DNA of 49,436 nt from an uncultured Dialister sp. (GCA_934193095.1 CAKPUX010000008.1:1-49436); one strand, 5' to 3'; counted from the first letter of the stretch, positions 16,301 through 24,233 are shown. Numbers and translations are program-made. The notes: generated by a model not told the origin, from the letters alone.

Positions 16301-17896
16301 TCATGGCTCTGCATGTCTTACCAGAAATACCGCTGTATCCTTTTCCCACAGCAGCCGATTTTCTGCTTTCAGCTTTTCCGGCCAATGGTCATAGATCTTT
16401 TTCTGCACGAGAATGTAGGCATGATCCGGAAGGGCGAGGGCATTGTCTTTGCCGGGAAGAAGGACGCCGTCGGCTTCATTTTTTTCCGTTTCCCGGCGTT
16501 TTCGTTCGTCAAATTCCGGAAGGGCTTTTCCGTAAATATCCGTGTAGAAGGCGATGGATGGTCGGTAGAAGGTATCGATATAGACCGGAAGTTCAGGCGC
16601 CTTTTCTGTTTCCAAGAGCGTCTCTGCAATGGCCTTTGAGGTGAAGAGGCTGGAAACGGGAGCGGCAAAGAGGCCCCAGACGGATGTCACGAAGAGAAGG
16701 ATGAGGCAGGCCTGCGAGCAGAGGAAGCCACGCATACGCCCCTTTGACAGCATGCGGACAGAAAAGAGAGCAGAGAGGATCATGAAGAGGGAAATGCCGT
16801 ATTTCACTATAGCGCCGCCTGCGGGTGTAAGCGGCGCGAGGCTGATGGCGATAGCGGTCGTCAGAGCAAAGAAGAGATGGAAGCCCATGAGGGACTTGGA
16901 AACATGCCCCGCTTCTCTGATCTCCGTGAGATATTTCCCGGCCAGAAGCGAGAGCGGAGGAAACATCGGAAGGATGTAGGAGAAGAGCTGCGTCGAGGAG
17001 AGCGTAAAGAAAAGGAAAATGAAGAGCGCCCAAATGATGAGGTAGAAGAGGACAGGGTCTGATCTCCATTTCCGTAAACGCCGAAGGATACCGGGCAGTG
17101 TGCCGGTCCATGGATAGAAACCGGCGATCAGGACGACGAGGTAGAGCCAGTAGTGGTTCTGCCCGGCATGCTCCGGGCTGATGAAGCGCGTCACATTGTG
17201 ATAGCCGAGAAAGGTATCGATGAAGGCATCTCCATGGATCATGCCCATTGCCAGGTACCAGGGAAGCCCCACGAGACAGGCGAGGGGGATCCCCCAGGTC
17301 CAGCCCAGTGCCATGATATTTTTGAAAGTGAAGGATCTCGAGAAGATCATCCAAAGCCCTACGATAAGTGCTGGAAATCCGAAGCCGATCGGGCCCTTCG
17401 CAAGGAGCGAGAGACCGCAGAAGATATAGGCGGGGATATATTCCTTTCGAAGAAATGAAATGAGGGCGACGGTGAGCGTGAAGGTCAGCGTCGCATCCGT
17501 CACCGAGCTTCTGGCAAGGACGATGATCTCCAGAGAGGAGGCAGAGATGAAGGCACCGTAGAGCGCAGCCTTCTCACCTACTAGCTTTCGCATAGACAGG
17601 TAGAGGTAGGGCGAGAGCAGCGCACCCATCAGGATCGAAGGGAGACGGGCACTCGCGGTCGAGACTCCGAAGAGAGTGAAGGAGATCGATTCCAACCAAT
17701 AGAAAAGCGGCGGCTTGTCGTACCAGAATTCGCCATAGATGCGGGGAGACAGCCAGTCGCCTGTAGAGAGCATTTCCTTCGCTGTCTCGCCGTAGACTGG
17801 CTCATCTGGGTCGAGCAGAGGAATGAGACCGGAAAAAGTGCCGTAGAGGGCGAGACAGAAAAGGAAAAGTAAGATGCAGTTTTTATTGAGCTTCAT
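16301..17896 (-). CDS. ArnT-like glycosyltransferase (GT39/GT83), copy 2
   Basis: 531 residues from the ATG at 17896. An N-terminal membrane helix is followed by LDPDEPVYGETAKEM (28-42), the catalytic-loop acidic pair expected for the family, and FWYDKPPLFYW. About 11 further hydrophobic segments follow, then a C-terminal soluble domain. It is a paralogue of the neighbouring gene, which has DPVE instead of DPDE. Its start overlaps the dedA-like stop by 14 bases, so both are probably translated from one mRNA. A longer frame to 18025 is rejected because it sits inside the DedA gene. The donor is likely a polyprenyl-phosphate sugar; the acceptor is unknown. Confidence 0.87.
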   Translation of the reverse strand: MKLNKNCILLFLFCLALYGTFSGLIPLLDPDEPVYGETAKEMLSTGDWLSPRIYGEFWYDKPPLFYWLESISFTLFGVSTASARLPSILMGALLSPYLYLSMRKLVGEKAALYGAFISASSLEIIVLARSSVTDATLTFTLTVALISFLRKEYIPAYIFCGLSLLAKGPIGFGFPALIVGLWMIFSRSFTFKNIMALGWTWGIPLACLVGLPWYLAMGMIHGDAFIDTFLGYHNVTRFISPEHAGQNHYWLYLVVLIAGFYPWTGTLPGILRRLRKWRSDPVLFYLIIWALFIFLFFTLSSTQLFSYILPMFPPLSLLAGKYLTEIREAGHVSKSLMGFHLFFALTTAIAISLAPLTPAGGAIVKYGISLFMILSALFSVRMLSKGRMRGFLCSQACLILLFVTSVWGLFAAPVSSLFTSKAIAETLLETEKAPELPVYIDTFYRPSIAFYTDIYGKALPEFDERKRRETEKNEADGVLLPGKDNALALPDHAYILVQKKIYDHWPEKLKAENRLLWEKDTAVFLVRHAEP

Positions 17897-18485
17897 GTTT
17901 ATTATTCTTATGTTTCTGATAGAAATGGAAAGCCGCTGCGATGATGGCGCAGATGACGATGCAGACAAGAGCGATCTCCAGCTTGTAAGAGAGGAGAGAA
18001 TGCCAGTTTTCTCCCAGCATGGCACCCATGTAGACCAGAAATATGGTCCAGGGGATAGTGCCGATGATGGTCAGAATCGTGAATTCCGGGAGGGGAAATT
18101 GTGCGATGCCCGCAGGCAGGGAAATGAAGGTACGGATCCCCGGAAGCAGACGGCCGGTAAAGACCGCAATGCCGCCGTAGGTCTCAAACCAGTTTTTTGC
18201 GGCGATCATTTTTTTCGCGCCCATACCGCCTTTCTGTGTGTGGCGAAGGATCATGTCGCGCCCGCCCTTGTAGCCCATGTAGTAGGAGGCCAAGGAGCCG
18301 ATCAGCCCAGCCAGTGTGCCGATCAAGATCGTCGGCCAGAAGGAGAAGACACCCTGCGAGACGAGGAAACCCGCAAAGCCCAGAATGATCTCACTGGGGA
18401 TGGGGATATTCATGTTTTCGAGCGCCATACAGATAAAGAGCGCAAGATAGCCCCATTCAGAGAGAAAAGATATGATGAATTCCAT
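17883..18485 (-). CDS. DedA-family membrane protein
   Basis: 200 residues. It has the family core: a re-entrant helix with ENMNIPIPSEIILGFAGFL (about 23-41), a G.L.G...YYMGYKGG segment (about 58-75), and FTGRLLPGIRTFISLPAGIA (about 109-128), with the conserved Arg and Pro-Gly. DedA (SNARE-associated) proteins include translocases that recycle undecaprenyl phosphate across the inner membrane. That suits cotranscription with an ArnT-like enzyme, which releases undecaprenyl phosphate outside. The ATG is preceded by AAGGA. The 378 bases upstream to 18863 have no gene. Confidence 0.85.
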   Translation of the reverse strand: MEFIISFLSEWGYLALFICMALENMNIPIPSEIILGFAGFLVSQGVFSFWPTILIGTLAGLIGSLASYYMGYKGGRDMILRHTQKGGMGAKKMIAAKNWFETYGGIAVFTGRLLPGIRTFISLPAGIAQFPLPEFTILTIIGTIPWTIFLVYMGAMLGENWHSLLSYKLEIALVCIVICAIIAAAFHFYQKHKNNKHEAQ

Positions 18486-18863
18486 AGATAGGGTCCTTTT
18501 GAAAAAACAAGTATAACAAGGGGCAGGATCGGATGATGGCAGGCGTCACTCACGGAGTCAGCCGCCGGGTCACTCGCTATCGGCTGGCCCTATTTCTAAA
18601 GCCTAGACCCTGATTCCTATCATCACTATATCAGATATTGTTTTCGATTTTTTAAATAAATTGTGGGTATTCGTAGAATCATATATATTCTAAACTATAG
18701 CATGGATAAAGGGGTGGGTCAATACAAAGAGCAGGCATGAAAAGAAGAGCAGGGACTCGCTTCTCTTGCCCCTCCGTGGGAAGCGATCACCTGTTTCGTC
18801 TTCCTTGCATGAAGAGGCTGGAATCTGTTTGATATGAATATTTATTCGAAAAGCCAGAATAAT

Positions 18864-18892
18864 TTGACATATGTCCGAAGAATTGATAAGAT
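18864..18892 (+). promoter_or_regulatory. Promoter of substrate-binding protein gene 1
   Basis: TTGACA, 17-base spacer, TAAGAT. Transcription would start near 18899, about 50 bases before the ATG. Confidence 0.75.
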
Positions 18893-18948
18893 ACAAACAG
18901 TTGGTTTACTGCTCTTTTATATATGTATAGCATATGGAGATGATCAGA

Positions 18949-19752
18949 ATGATGAATAAAAAAATGAAAATTCTTCTGGCGATGGGCGCTATGGCAGCGG
19001 TGGTCCTTGCTTCCGGCTGCGGCGGCGATGCAAAATCCGGCGAGAGTGCAGCGAAGTCCGGCTCCGGCATCCCGAAAGTCATTCGCGTCGGCTCGGAAAC
19101 CACGTTCCCGCCATTTGAATTTACCAAGGATGATAAATATGTAGGCTTCGACCTGGATCTTGCGGATGCGGTCATCAAACAGATGGGCAGCCAGATGGAA
19201 TTCAAGTCCATGGGCTTCGATGCGCTGATCCCGGCTGTCCAGTCCGGACAGATCGATCTCATTGCAGCCGGTCTCGATGCGACACCGGAACGCGAAAAGC
19301 AGGTCGCTTTCTCCGATCCCTATTTCACACAGAATGGCTACATCATCATTGTCAGAAAAGACAATGATGATATCAAGGACTGGGCAGATCTGGAAGGCAA
19401 GAATGTCGGTGCGCAGGTCGGCACGCAGCAGGTGAAGCTCGCGCAGGAAGCCAAAGCCGCACAGGTAAAGCAGCTCGACTCGAATTCTCAGGCATTCATG
19501 GAACTGCAGGCTAAGACGCTTGATGCGGTTGTCATCGACCAGCCTGTCGGCATGTACTACCTGAAGCAGGGCGGTGACAAAGATCTGAAGATTGTCGGCA
19601 CCTCCAAGGGCGCCAACGGCATGGTCTTCGCAGTGAAGAAAGAAAATAAAGAGCTGCAGGCGGCGGTGAATAAGGCGCTGAAGGAGATCAAAGCAAACGG
19701 GACCTATGATAAGATCTTCGAAAAATGGTTCGGCAAGCAGGAAAAGAAATAA
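18949..19752 (+). CDS. Amino-acid-type substrate-binding lipoprotein 1
   Basis: 267 residues. It has a lipoprotein signal with lipobox LASGC (Cys about 23), then a type 3 periplasmic binding fold: IRVGSETTFPPFEF, YVGFDLDLADAVIKQM, the DLIAAGLDATPEREKQVAFSDPYF signature, and a second lobe with GKNVGAQVGTQQ and DAVVIDQPVG. The family delivers polar amino acids to an ABC permease. No permease or ATPase gene is adjacent. The start at 18949 is favoured by GGAG 9 bases upstream; an ATG at 18934 is too close to it. A terminator follows. Confidence 0.9.
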   Translation: MMNKKMKILLAMGAMAAVVLASGCGGDAKSGESAAKSGSGIPKVIRVGSETTFPPFEFTKDDKYVGFDLDLADAVIKQMGSQMEFKSMGFDALIPAVQSGQIDLIAAGLDATPEREKQVAFSDPYFTQNGYIIIVRKDNDDIKDWADLEGKNVGAQVGTQQVKLAQEAKAAQVKQLDSNSQAFMELQAKTLDAVVIDQPVGMYYLKQGGDKDLKIVGTSKGANGMVFAVKKENKELQAAVNKALKEIKANGTYDKIFEKWFGKQEKK

Positions 19753-19767
19753 GAGTGACAGGATAGA

Positions 19768-19795
19768 AGGAGCGGGCATTGTCCCGCTCCTTTTT
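19768..19795 (+). terminator. Terminator of substrate-binding protein gene 1
   Basis: AGGAGCGGG, loop, CCCGCTCCT, TTTT. Confidence 0.85.
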
Positions 19796-19959
19796 GCGTG
19801 CGTGCCATCGCTGACCGGAAGGACGGTTCCCTAACGTTGAAAATTTAAAGTTTTTAGAAAAACAGCACAGGATGCCAGATCTTATTAGAAATACTTGAAG
19901 TTTTAAAGTGTAAAAATGGTCAAATTTCAGTATACTTTTTGTATACGATTCTGCAAAGA

Positions 19960-20128
19960 TTTAAGGAAACGCTGATCAAATCACAGAATCAGATTTCATA
20001 TGGATTTTTATACATAGCGTCGTCGACATTCTTCTTAAATAGCTCGCTATTCGCGTCGGATGTCTCCTCGCTCTATATAAAAATCCAAGAATGAAATCCG
20101 ATAACGATTTAATCAGTGTTTCCTTAAA
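19960..20128. mobile_element. MITE-like element, complete, 169 bp
   Basis: Terminal inverted repeats of 23 bp with 21 matches (TTTAAGGAAACGCTGAT... at the left, ...ATCAGTGTTTCCTTAAA at the right). Inner arms (GATTTCATATGGATTTTTAT and the complement of ATAAAAATCCAAGAATGAAA) extend the potential hairpin. There is no open frame for a transposase. A truncated copy is at 1-108 and a minimal copy at 23529-23564. It ends 27 bases before the next start codon, so it may affect that gene's expression. 19796-19959 has no gene. Confidence 0.75.
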
Positions 20129-20154
20129 AACATTTGATCTCGGGAGGAAATCAC

Positions 20155-20955
20155 ATGAACAAAAATGTAGTGAAATCAGCCGCTTTCGTTCTGGCAGCCA
20201 GTGCTATTTTCTTTTCCACCGGATGCGGCGGGGAAGAGGGGAGCAGCATGGCGACGCCGAAGAAAAAGCTCAGTGTCGCTGTGGAGGCCTCCTATGCCCC
20301 CTTCGAATATAAAGATGAAAACGGTCACATCATCGGCTTCGATGTGGATCTCATGAAGGCAGTCGCACAGAAAATGGATGCGGAGGCAGAGTTCAATAAC
20401 CTGCCTTTTGAACAGATTTTCCACTTCGTCGGTGACAAGAAGATCCAGCTTGGGATCTCTGCCATCGGCGCAACGGAAGAACGTAAGAAGCACGTGTCTT
20501 TCAGTGATCCATACTACAGCTTAGGAAGCTACGTCATCGTAGTCCGTCCGGGAACGGAAGGGATCCATGGGCCGGAAGATCTGAAGGGGAAGATCGTAGC
20601 CGCCGAACGTGGTACTACGAATGAAATGAAAGCAAAGGAGCTTTCTCCGGCGCGCACGGTGATGCCTGACTACTATAAGGATGTCTTCAAGGCCGTGGAA
20701 GAGGGAGAAGCCGATGCAGCTATCGTGGATGAGCCGGGAGCGAAGTACTATCTGGAGCACGGCGGCAGAGGCAAGCTGACCACGGCTGGCACCATCTCGA
20801 CCGGAGAGCAGTTCGTCATCATCATGGCGAAGGATGACAAGGCGATGCAGCAGGAAGTCAATGCGGCGCTGAAGAAGGTCATGGAAGACGGGACCTATGA
20901 CAAGCTCTCGCAGAAGTGGTTCTTCAAAAAAGCAGCCGATGAATCGAAAAAATAA
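20155..20955 (+). CDS. Amino-acid-type substrate-binding lipoprotein 2
   Basis: 266 residues. The lipobox is FFSTGC. The same fold as the upstream gene is shown by LSVAVEASYAPFEYKDENG, IIGFDVDLMKAVAQKM, GISAIGATEERKKHVSFSDPYY, GKIVAAERGTTNEM and DAAIVDEPGAKYYLEHGG. It is a paralogue of the 18949 gene, probably with a different ligand because the pocket segments differ. The start is supported by GGGAGG 7 bases before the ATG. No permease or ATPase is nearby. The promoter is not clear, because the MITE occupies the upstream region. Confidence 0.9.
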   Translation: MNKNVVKSAAFVLAASAIFFSTGCGGEEGSSMATPKKKLSVAVEASYAPFEYKDENGHIIGFDVDLMKAVAQKMDAEAEFNNLPFEQIFHFVGDKKIQLGISAIGATEERKKHVSFSDPYYSLGSYVIVVRPGTEGIHGPEDLKGKIVAAERGTTNEMKAKELSPARTVMPDYYKDVFKAVEEGEADAAIVDEPGAKYYLEHGGRGKLTTAGTISTGEQFVIIMAKDDKAMQQEVNAALKKVMEDGTYDKLSQKWFFKKAADESKK

Positions 20956-20979
20956 CAGCCGACGATGCGCCGGCAAATA

Positions 20980-21020
20980 AAAAGCTATGGTGAAACAAAA
21001 GTTTCATCATAGCTTTTTTG
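20980..21020 (+). terminator. Terminator of substrate-binding protein gene 2
   Basis: AAAGCTATGGTGAAAC, loop AAAA, GTTTCATCATAGCTTT, T-run. Confidence 0.85.
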
Positions 21021-21040
21021 TTCATGGCGCGTGGTTAACC

Positions 21041-21305
21041 GGTGGGCGTGCCGTCCCTTGATTGCGAATGAAAGCGTTGCTCAAATGAGGAATGAGAAAT
21101 TAGAAATGAGAAATGGTGGTGCGGCGCATAAAATCAAAAGCGCCGCAGAGTACAAATAGTGGCGATGTCCACTTCTGACTTCTGATGTCTCTTAGTCCCT
21201 AATCCCTAATCTCTAATCCCTAATCTCTAATCCCTAGTCCCTAATCCCTAGTCACCAGTCACGAGTCACTAGTCACGAGTCACTAGTCACGAGTCACTAG
21301 TCCCT
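21041..21305 (-). repeat. Composite intergenic repeat, inverted orientation
   Basis: Read on the minus strand: GTGACTAG units (about 21190-21305), the GC hairpin (about 21119-21150), the ATTTCTAATTTCTCATT tract, and the end module (about 21041-21090). It lies between two converging genes. It includes long runs of CTAATCCCTA and GTCACTAGTCACGA. Confidence 0.75.
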
Positions 21306-21313
21306 CAAGGCCT

Positions 21314-21934
21314 TCATTCCAGATCCGTCTTGTGGAACAGGACTTTGATGAAGGCGGCGATGACCTCGGGATCGAAAAGGATGGAGGAGCCACTGAAGAT
21401 TTCACGTGTGACTTCAGCCTTTGTCTTCTCTGAGAAGTCCGGTGAGGAATAGATGGCGGTATCGTAGTAGTCTGCGACGGCAATGATCCGCGCGCCGAGA
21501 GGAATATTCACGTTCTTGAGGTGCTTCGGAAAACCGGTCCCGTCCCAGTGCTCGTGATGGCAGCGGATGTAGGGAAGAAGATCCTGACAACCAGGGATGG
21601 ACTCGAGCATATTTGCGCCAAGCTCCGGATGCTTTTTATACAGCGAGAGCTCTCTTCGAGAAAGGTAGGGCGCCTTGGACAGGATCTGATTCGGCAGGGA
21701 GAGAAGGCCGATGTCATGCAGAAGCCCCGCATAGCGGATGAGCGTGATCTCATTTGAAGGCAGCTTCATATACACGGCTGTCGCAGCTGCATAGTTCGAG
21801 ACGCGGACAGAGTGGTCGTAAAGCGCAGCGGATTTCAGACGCAGCAGGTCTGCAAAATGTAGAGTGATGGTTTCGAGCATGTTTTGCGTTTCCCGGAAAG
21901 AGATCGGGTTTTGAAAGAGAGACGAACTATACAT
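21314..21934 (-). CDS. HD-GYP-like domain protein
   Basis: 206 residues, almost entirely the HD-GYP phosphodiesterase core. Putative metal ligands are His41, His73-Asp74 (LLHDIGLL), His102 and His126-His127 (CHHEHWDGTGFP, 125-136), followed by AVADYYD. The family hydrolyses cyclic di-GMP. Two changes stand out: the usual Lys after HDIG is Leu, and GYP is GFP. The protein lacks receiver or sensor domains. Activity is therefore uncertain. The start is supported by AGAGG before the ATG. Confidence 0.8.
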   Translation of the reverse strand: MYSSSLFQNPISFRETQNMLETITLHFADLLRLKSAALYDHSVRVSNYAAATAVYMKLPSNEITLIRYAGLLHDIGLLSLPNQILSKAPYLSRRELSLYKKHPELGANMLESIPGCQDLLPYIRCHHEHWDGTGFPKHLKNVNIPLGARIIAVADYYDTAIYSSPDFSEKTKAEVTREIFSGSSILFDPEVIAAFIKVLFHKTDLE

Positions 21935-21960
21935 GGTGGTTCCTCTGTGAAAAAGGGTTA

Positions 21961-22232
21961 AAGGTTCAGGGTTCAGGGTTCAGGGTTAGCCCTTGGGGCG
22001 TGCCGCCCCCCTTGATTGTAGATGAAAGTCTCGCATGAATGAGAAATTAGAAATGAGAAATGCGAAATGGTGGTGCGGCGCATAAAAAATCTGAAGCGCC
22101 GCGAAGTATAAGAAGTATAAATAATGGCGATGCCATGAGCTGGCATTCCAGTCACTAGTCATGAGTCACCAGTCACTTGAGACTCCTAATCCCTAATCCC
22201 TAGCTACCAGTCACAAGTCACTAGTCACTTGT
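21961..22232 (-). repeat. Composite intergenic repeat, inverted orientation
   Basis: Minus-strand order: GTGACTAG units (22145-22232), the GC hairpin (about 22073-22103), the ATTTCTCATTTCTAATTTC tract, the end module (about 21995-22035), then GGTTCAGGGTTCAGGG units reversed (21961-21986). Its distal end overlaps the final codons of the GNAT gene. Confidence 0.75.
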
Positions 22233-22469
22233 TTTTTCCATCCAATGACTCATGTAAGAGCATTCGGAGTGGACGATATAGTGATGGCGGATGGCCCATT
22301 CATAGAGGGCAGAAGCCAGTTTTCCGGCGATGCCGCGTCCGGCGAGGGCATCGGGGACTTTTGTATGGGTGACGGTGAGAATATTTCCCGCGCAGGTATA
22401 CTCCATATAGGCGGTTCCTTTCGGGTCTTCCTGTAGAAATCGACAATGGGCTTCATCATGGATAATCAT
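22221..22469 (-). CDS. Small GNAT-like N-acetyltransferase
   Basis: 82 residues from ATG 22469, with AGGAGG 8 bases upstream. It matches the short YjdJ/COG2388 group: a hydrophobic strand run (GTAYMEYTCAGNILTVTHTKVP), then the acetyl-CoA-binding loop AGRGIAGKLASALYEWA (about 42-58), and a final SECSYMSHWM. It probably acetylates a small molecule or protein; the substrate is unknown. The last residues SD and the TAG stop derive from the GTGACTAG repeat. Its promoter is at 22509-22537. Confidence 0.8.
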   Translation of the reverse strand: MIIHDEAHCRFLQEDPKGTAYMEYTCAGNILTVTHTKVPDALAGRGIAGKLASALYEWAIRHHYIVHSECSYMSHWMEKTSD

Positions 22470-22508
22470 AAGAGGAACCTCCTGTTTTCTGCAAAAGACA
22501 CAATGAAC

Positions 22509-22537
22509 ATTGTACACAATTTAAAGACAAAGGTCAA
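22509..22537 (-). promoter_or_regulatory. Promoter of the GNAT gene
   Basis: Minus strand TTGACC, 17-base spacer, TACAAT, 40 bases before the ATG. Confidence 0.75.
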
Positions 22538-22569
22538 AGAAAATCTGAAAAATATATAAATCCCATCAG

Positions 22570-22672
22570 GTATGGTATAATTGGTGCCAGAGGCGGCAGC
22601 AGGCAGATCTCCGGCGAATACGCTGTATTTCTGCTGGATTCCGTTTCCTTCTCCGTATGCTGATCCTCTGGC
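22570..22672 (+). ncRNA. Candidate small structured RNA with promoter
   Basis: The extended -10 sequence TGGTATAAT (about 22573-22582) would start transcription near the first base of GCCAGAGG (22586-22593). That 8-mer is perfectly complementary to CCTCTGGC (22665-22672). A second pairing follows inside it (CAGCA with TGCTG), with further possible inner stems (GCAGA/TCTGC). The result is an 87-nt hairpin-closed RNA. No T-run terminator follows and no known class is recognised. It lies in a gap (22470-22808) with no protein gene. Confidence 0.4.
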
Positions 22673-22808
22673 TATCATACTATATATATGCCATTGATGA
22701 GGTAATTGCACAACAATTATAATTATTATACTATAAATAGTTCTGCTTTTCATCACAGGTAAAATCTATAAATACGTACGAATCTTTCAATATCGGAGGA
22801 CAGCGCTT

Positions 22809-23507
22809 ATGAGCGATATCATTTATTTTCTGCATCACAGCGGATTCATCTATGAAAATGAGACGAGCCTTCTTGTTTTTGATTTCTACAAAGACACAGA
22901 GAATCGGCTGGAGACGCTTCTTAAGGATTCTAAGAAGAAATTGTATTTCTTCGTGAGTCATTATCATGCCGATCATTTCAACCGCGATATACGAAGGTGG
23001 GAAGAGCGGGCAGAGGCCTACATCATGCATAAGAACTGCTGGCTGACGATGGACAGGGAAGAAAAGAAGCATCTTATGGTCCCCGGAGATACGCTGACGC
23101 TCGGCGATCTGACGGTCACTATGTATGGCTCGACAGATGAGGGGGGCTCGTTTCTGGTCAAAAGTGGGGGCAAGACGATCTTCCACGCGGGAGATCTGAA
23201 CTGGTGGCACTGGGCCGGCGAACCGGCGGCGGATAATCTGGCCGCCAGGCGGGATTTCTTCCATGAGCTGTCCCGTTTTTCTGAGAAACAGGTCGATGTG
23301 GCCTTTTTCCCGGTGGATGCTCGGCAGCAGGCGGCCCGCGAGTGGGGCGTCATGGCATATCTTGAAAGGGTAGAGCCGAAGCTCCTCGTCGCGATGCATG
23401 CTTTCGGCAAGCGCTGGCTTCCCTCTTATGAATTTCTCTGGCATTATCCGGAACAGAAGCTCTGGATCCCCGAAAAGGATGGAGATGTCAAGGAGACTGA
23501 GTCTTAG
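22809..23507 (+). CDS. Metallo-beta-lactamase-fold hydrolase
   Basis: 232 residues. The metal-binding motif HYHADH (His51, His53, Asp55, His56) follows the strand LYFFVS. A further ligand segment is FHAGDLNWWHW (about 130-140), and a late MHAF His is near 198. The layout resembles the UlaG-like/L-ascorbate-6-phosphate lactonase branch of the superfamily. The substrate is unknown. The start has GGAGG 8-9 bases upstream. A minimal MITE hairpin sits 21 bases after the stop. Confidence 0.85.
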   Translation: MSDIIYFLHHSGFIYENETSLLVFDFYKDTENRLETLLKDSKKKLYFFVSHYHADHFNRDIRRWEERAEAYIMHKNCWLTMDREEKKHLMVPGDTLTLGDLTVTMYGSTDEGGSFLVKSGGKTIFHAGDLNWWHWAGEPAADNLAARRDFFHELSRFSEKQVDVAFFPVDARQQAAREWGVMAYLERVEPKLLVAMHAFGKRWLPSYEFLWHYPEQKLWIPEKDGDVKETES

Positions 23508-23528
23508 CCCGGGCGATCTCTGATTTTG

Positions 23529-23564
23529 GTTTAAGGAAATGCTGAACGGATCAGTATTTCCTTA
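23529..23564. mobile_element. Minimal MITE derivative (palindrome)
   Basis: TAAGGAAATGCTGA, five bases, TCAGTATTTCCTTA. These are two copies of the terminal repeat of the 19960-20128 element with nearly the entire core missing. It may act as a 3' hairpin for the upstream gene. Confidence 0.6.
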
Positions 23565-23607
23565 CCTTTGACACGAAGGATTATATAACCGGCATGGGAG
23601 GAACTTT

Positions 23608-23910
23608 ATGACAAACGGCTGGATGTGGATCATTGGCATTATGCTGATTGGCGGATTCATCCTGCAGATGACGCCGCTCATGTTTTATTTGTACGCGGTC
23701 TTTGGGGTGCATCTCTCTATCCTTTTGATCTCGTACCTGATCCTTCGAAGAGAGCGGGGCATCGATCTGCGGGCGAATATGCTCTTCATGCTGGGGCTTA
23801 CGGTGATCAATATCATGACGGATCTTGGAATCATGAATTACCATATGTCCTGGGCAGCGGTGGCGGCTCTTTTTGTATGGTCTCTCTTCGGGGGAGGAAG
23901 AAGGAGTTAG
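23608..23910 (+). CDS. Small membrane protein of unknown function
   Basis: 100 residues with three hydrophobic helices (about 6-27, 30-48 and 56-75) and a fourth weaker one (about 80-94). It ends in GGGRRS. GGGAGG lies 8-9 bases before the ATG. I do not recognise the family. It may be cotranscribed with the hydrolase gene upstream, from which it is separated only by the mini-MITE hairpin. Confidence 0.65.
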   Translation: MTNGWMWIIGIMLIGGFILQMTPLMFYLYAVFGVHLSILLISYLILRRERGIDLRANMLFMLGLTVINIMTDLGIMNYHMSWAAVAALFVWSLFGGGRRS

Positions 23911-23911
23911 G

Positions 23912-24205
23912 GGGCTGGTGACTTGTGATGAGTAGCTAGGGATGAGTGGCTAGGGATTAGGAGCCCCGAGTGACAAGTGACTGGTGACTAGAGATTAAAA
24001 GCAAGCGGTGAGTGAAATAGCGCAGTTAGAACGCTGACAGTTCTGCAAGAAAGATCTCTACTACGCTCGAGCTGACGATGGCGCGAAGCGCTATCAAAAT
24101 TCTGCGGCGCTTCTGATTTTTATGCGCCGCACCACCACTCCTAACTCCTAACTCCTAACTAGAAAGCGTGACGTTTTCAAATGGAATCAAAGGGCAGCAC
24201 GCCTC
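23912..24205 (+). repeat. Composite intergenic repeat, full-length copy
   Basis: The same order as 7362-7666: GTGACTTG/GGGATTAG units, ATTAAAAGCAAGCGGTGA, TTCTGCAAGAAAGATC, TACGCTCGAGCTGACGATGG, the GC hairpin (about 24104-24132), a CTCCTAACTCCTAACT tract (a variant of the usual one), and the end module ending GGGCAGCACGCC. The next promoter starts at 24234. Confidence 0.8.
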
Positions 24206-24233
24206 ACGGGCTACCCAGCCCTCTATCTCAACC

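Noticed and set aside
21190..21305. Possible CRISPR array (regular GTCACTAGTCACGAGTCACTAG units)
   Set aside because: Units are 7-14 bases with no unique spacers and no cas genes; this is tandem simple repeat.
22466..22756. 96-residue minus-strand frame over the 22.6 kb gap
   Set aside because: The frame passes through the GNAT promoter; its start lies in AT-rich DNA with no ribosome site; a structured RNA or plain spacer is more likely.
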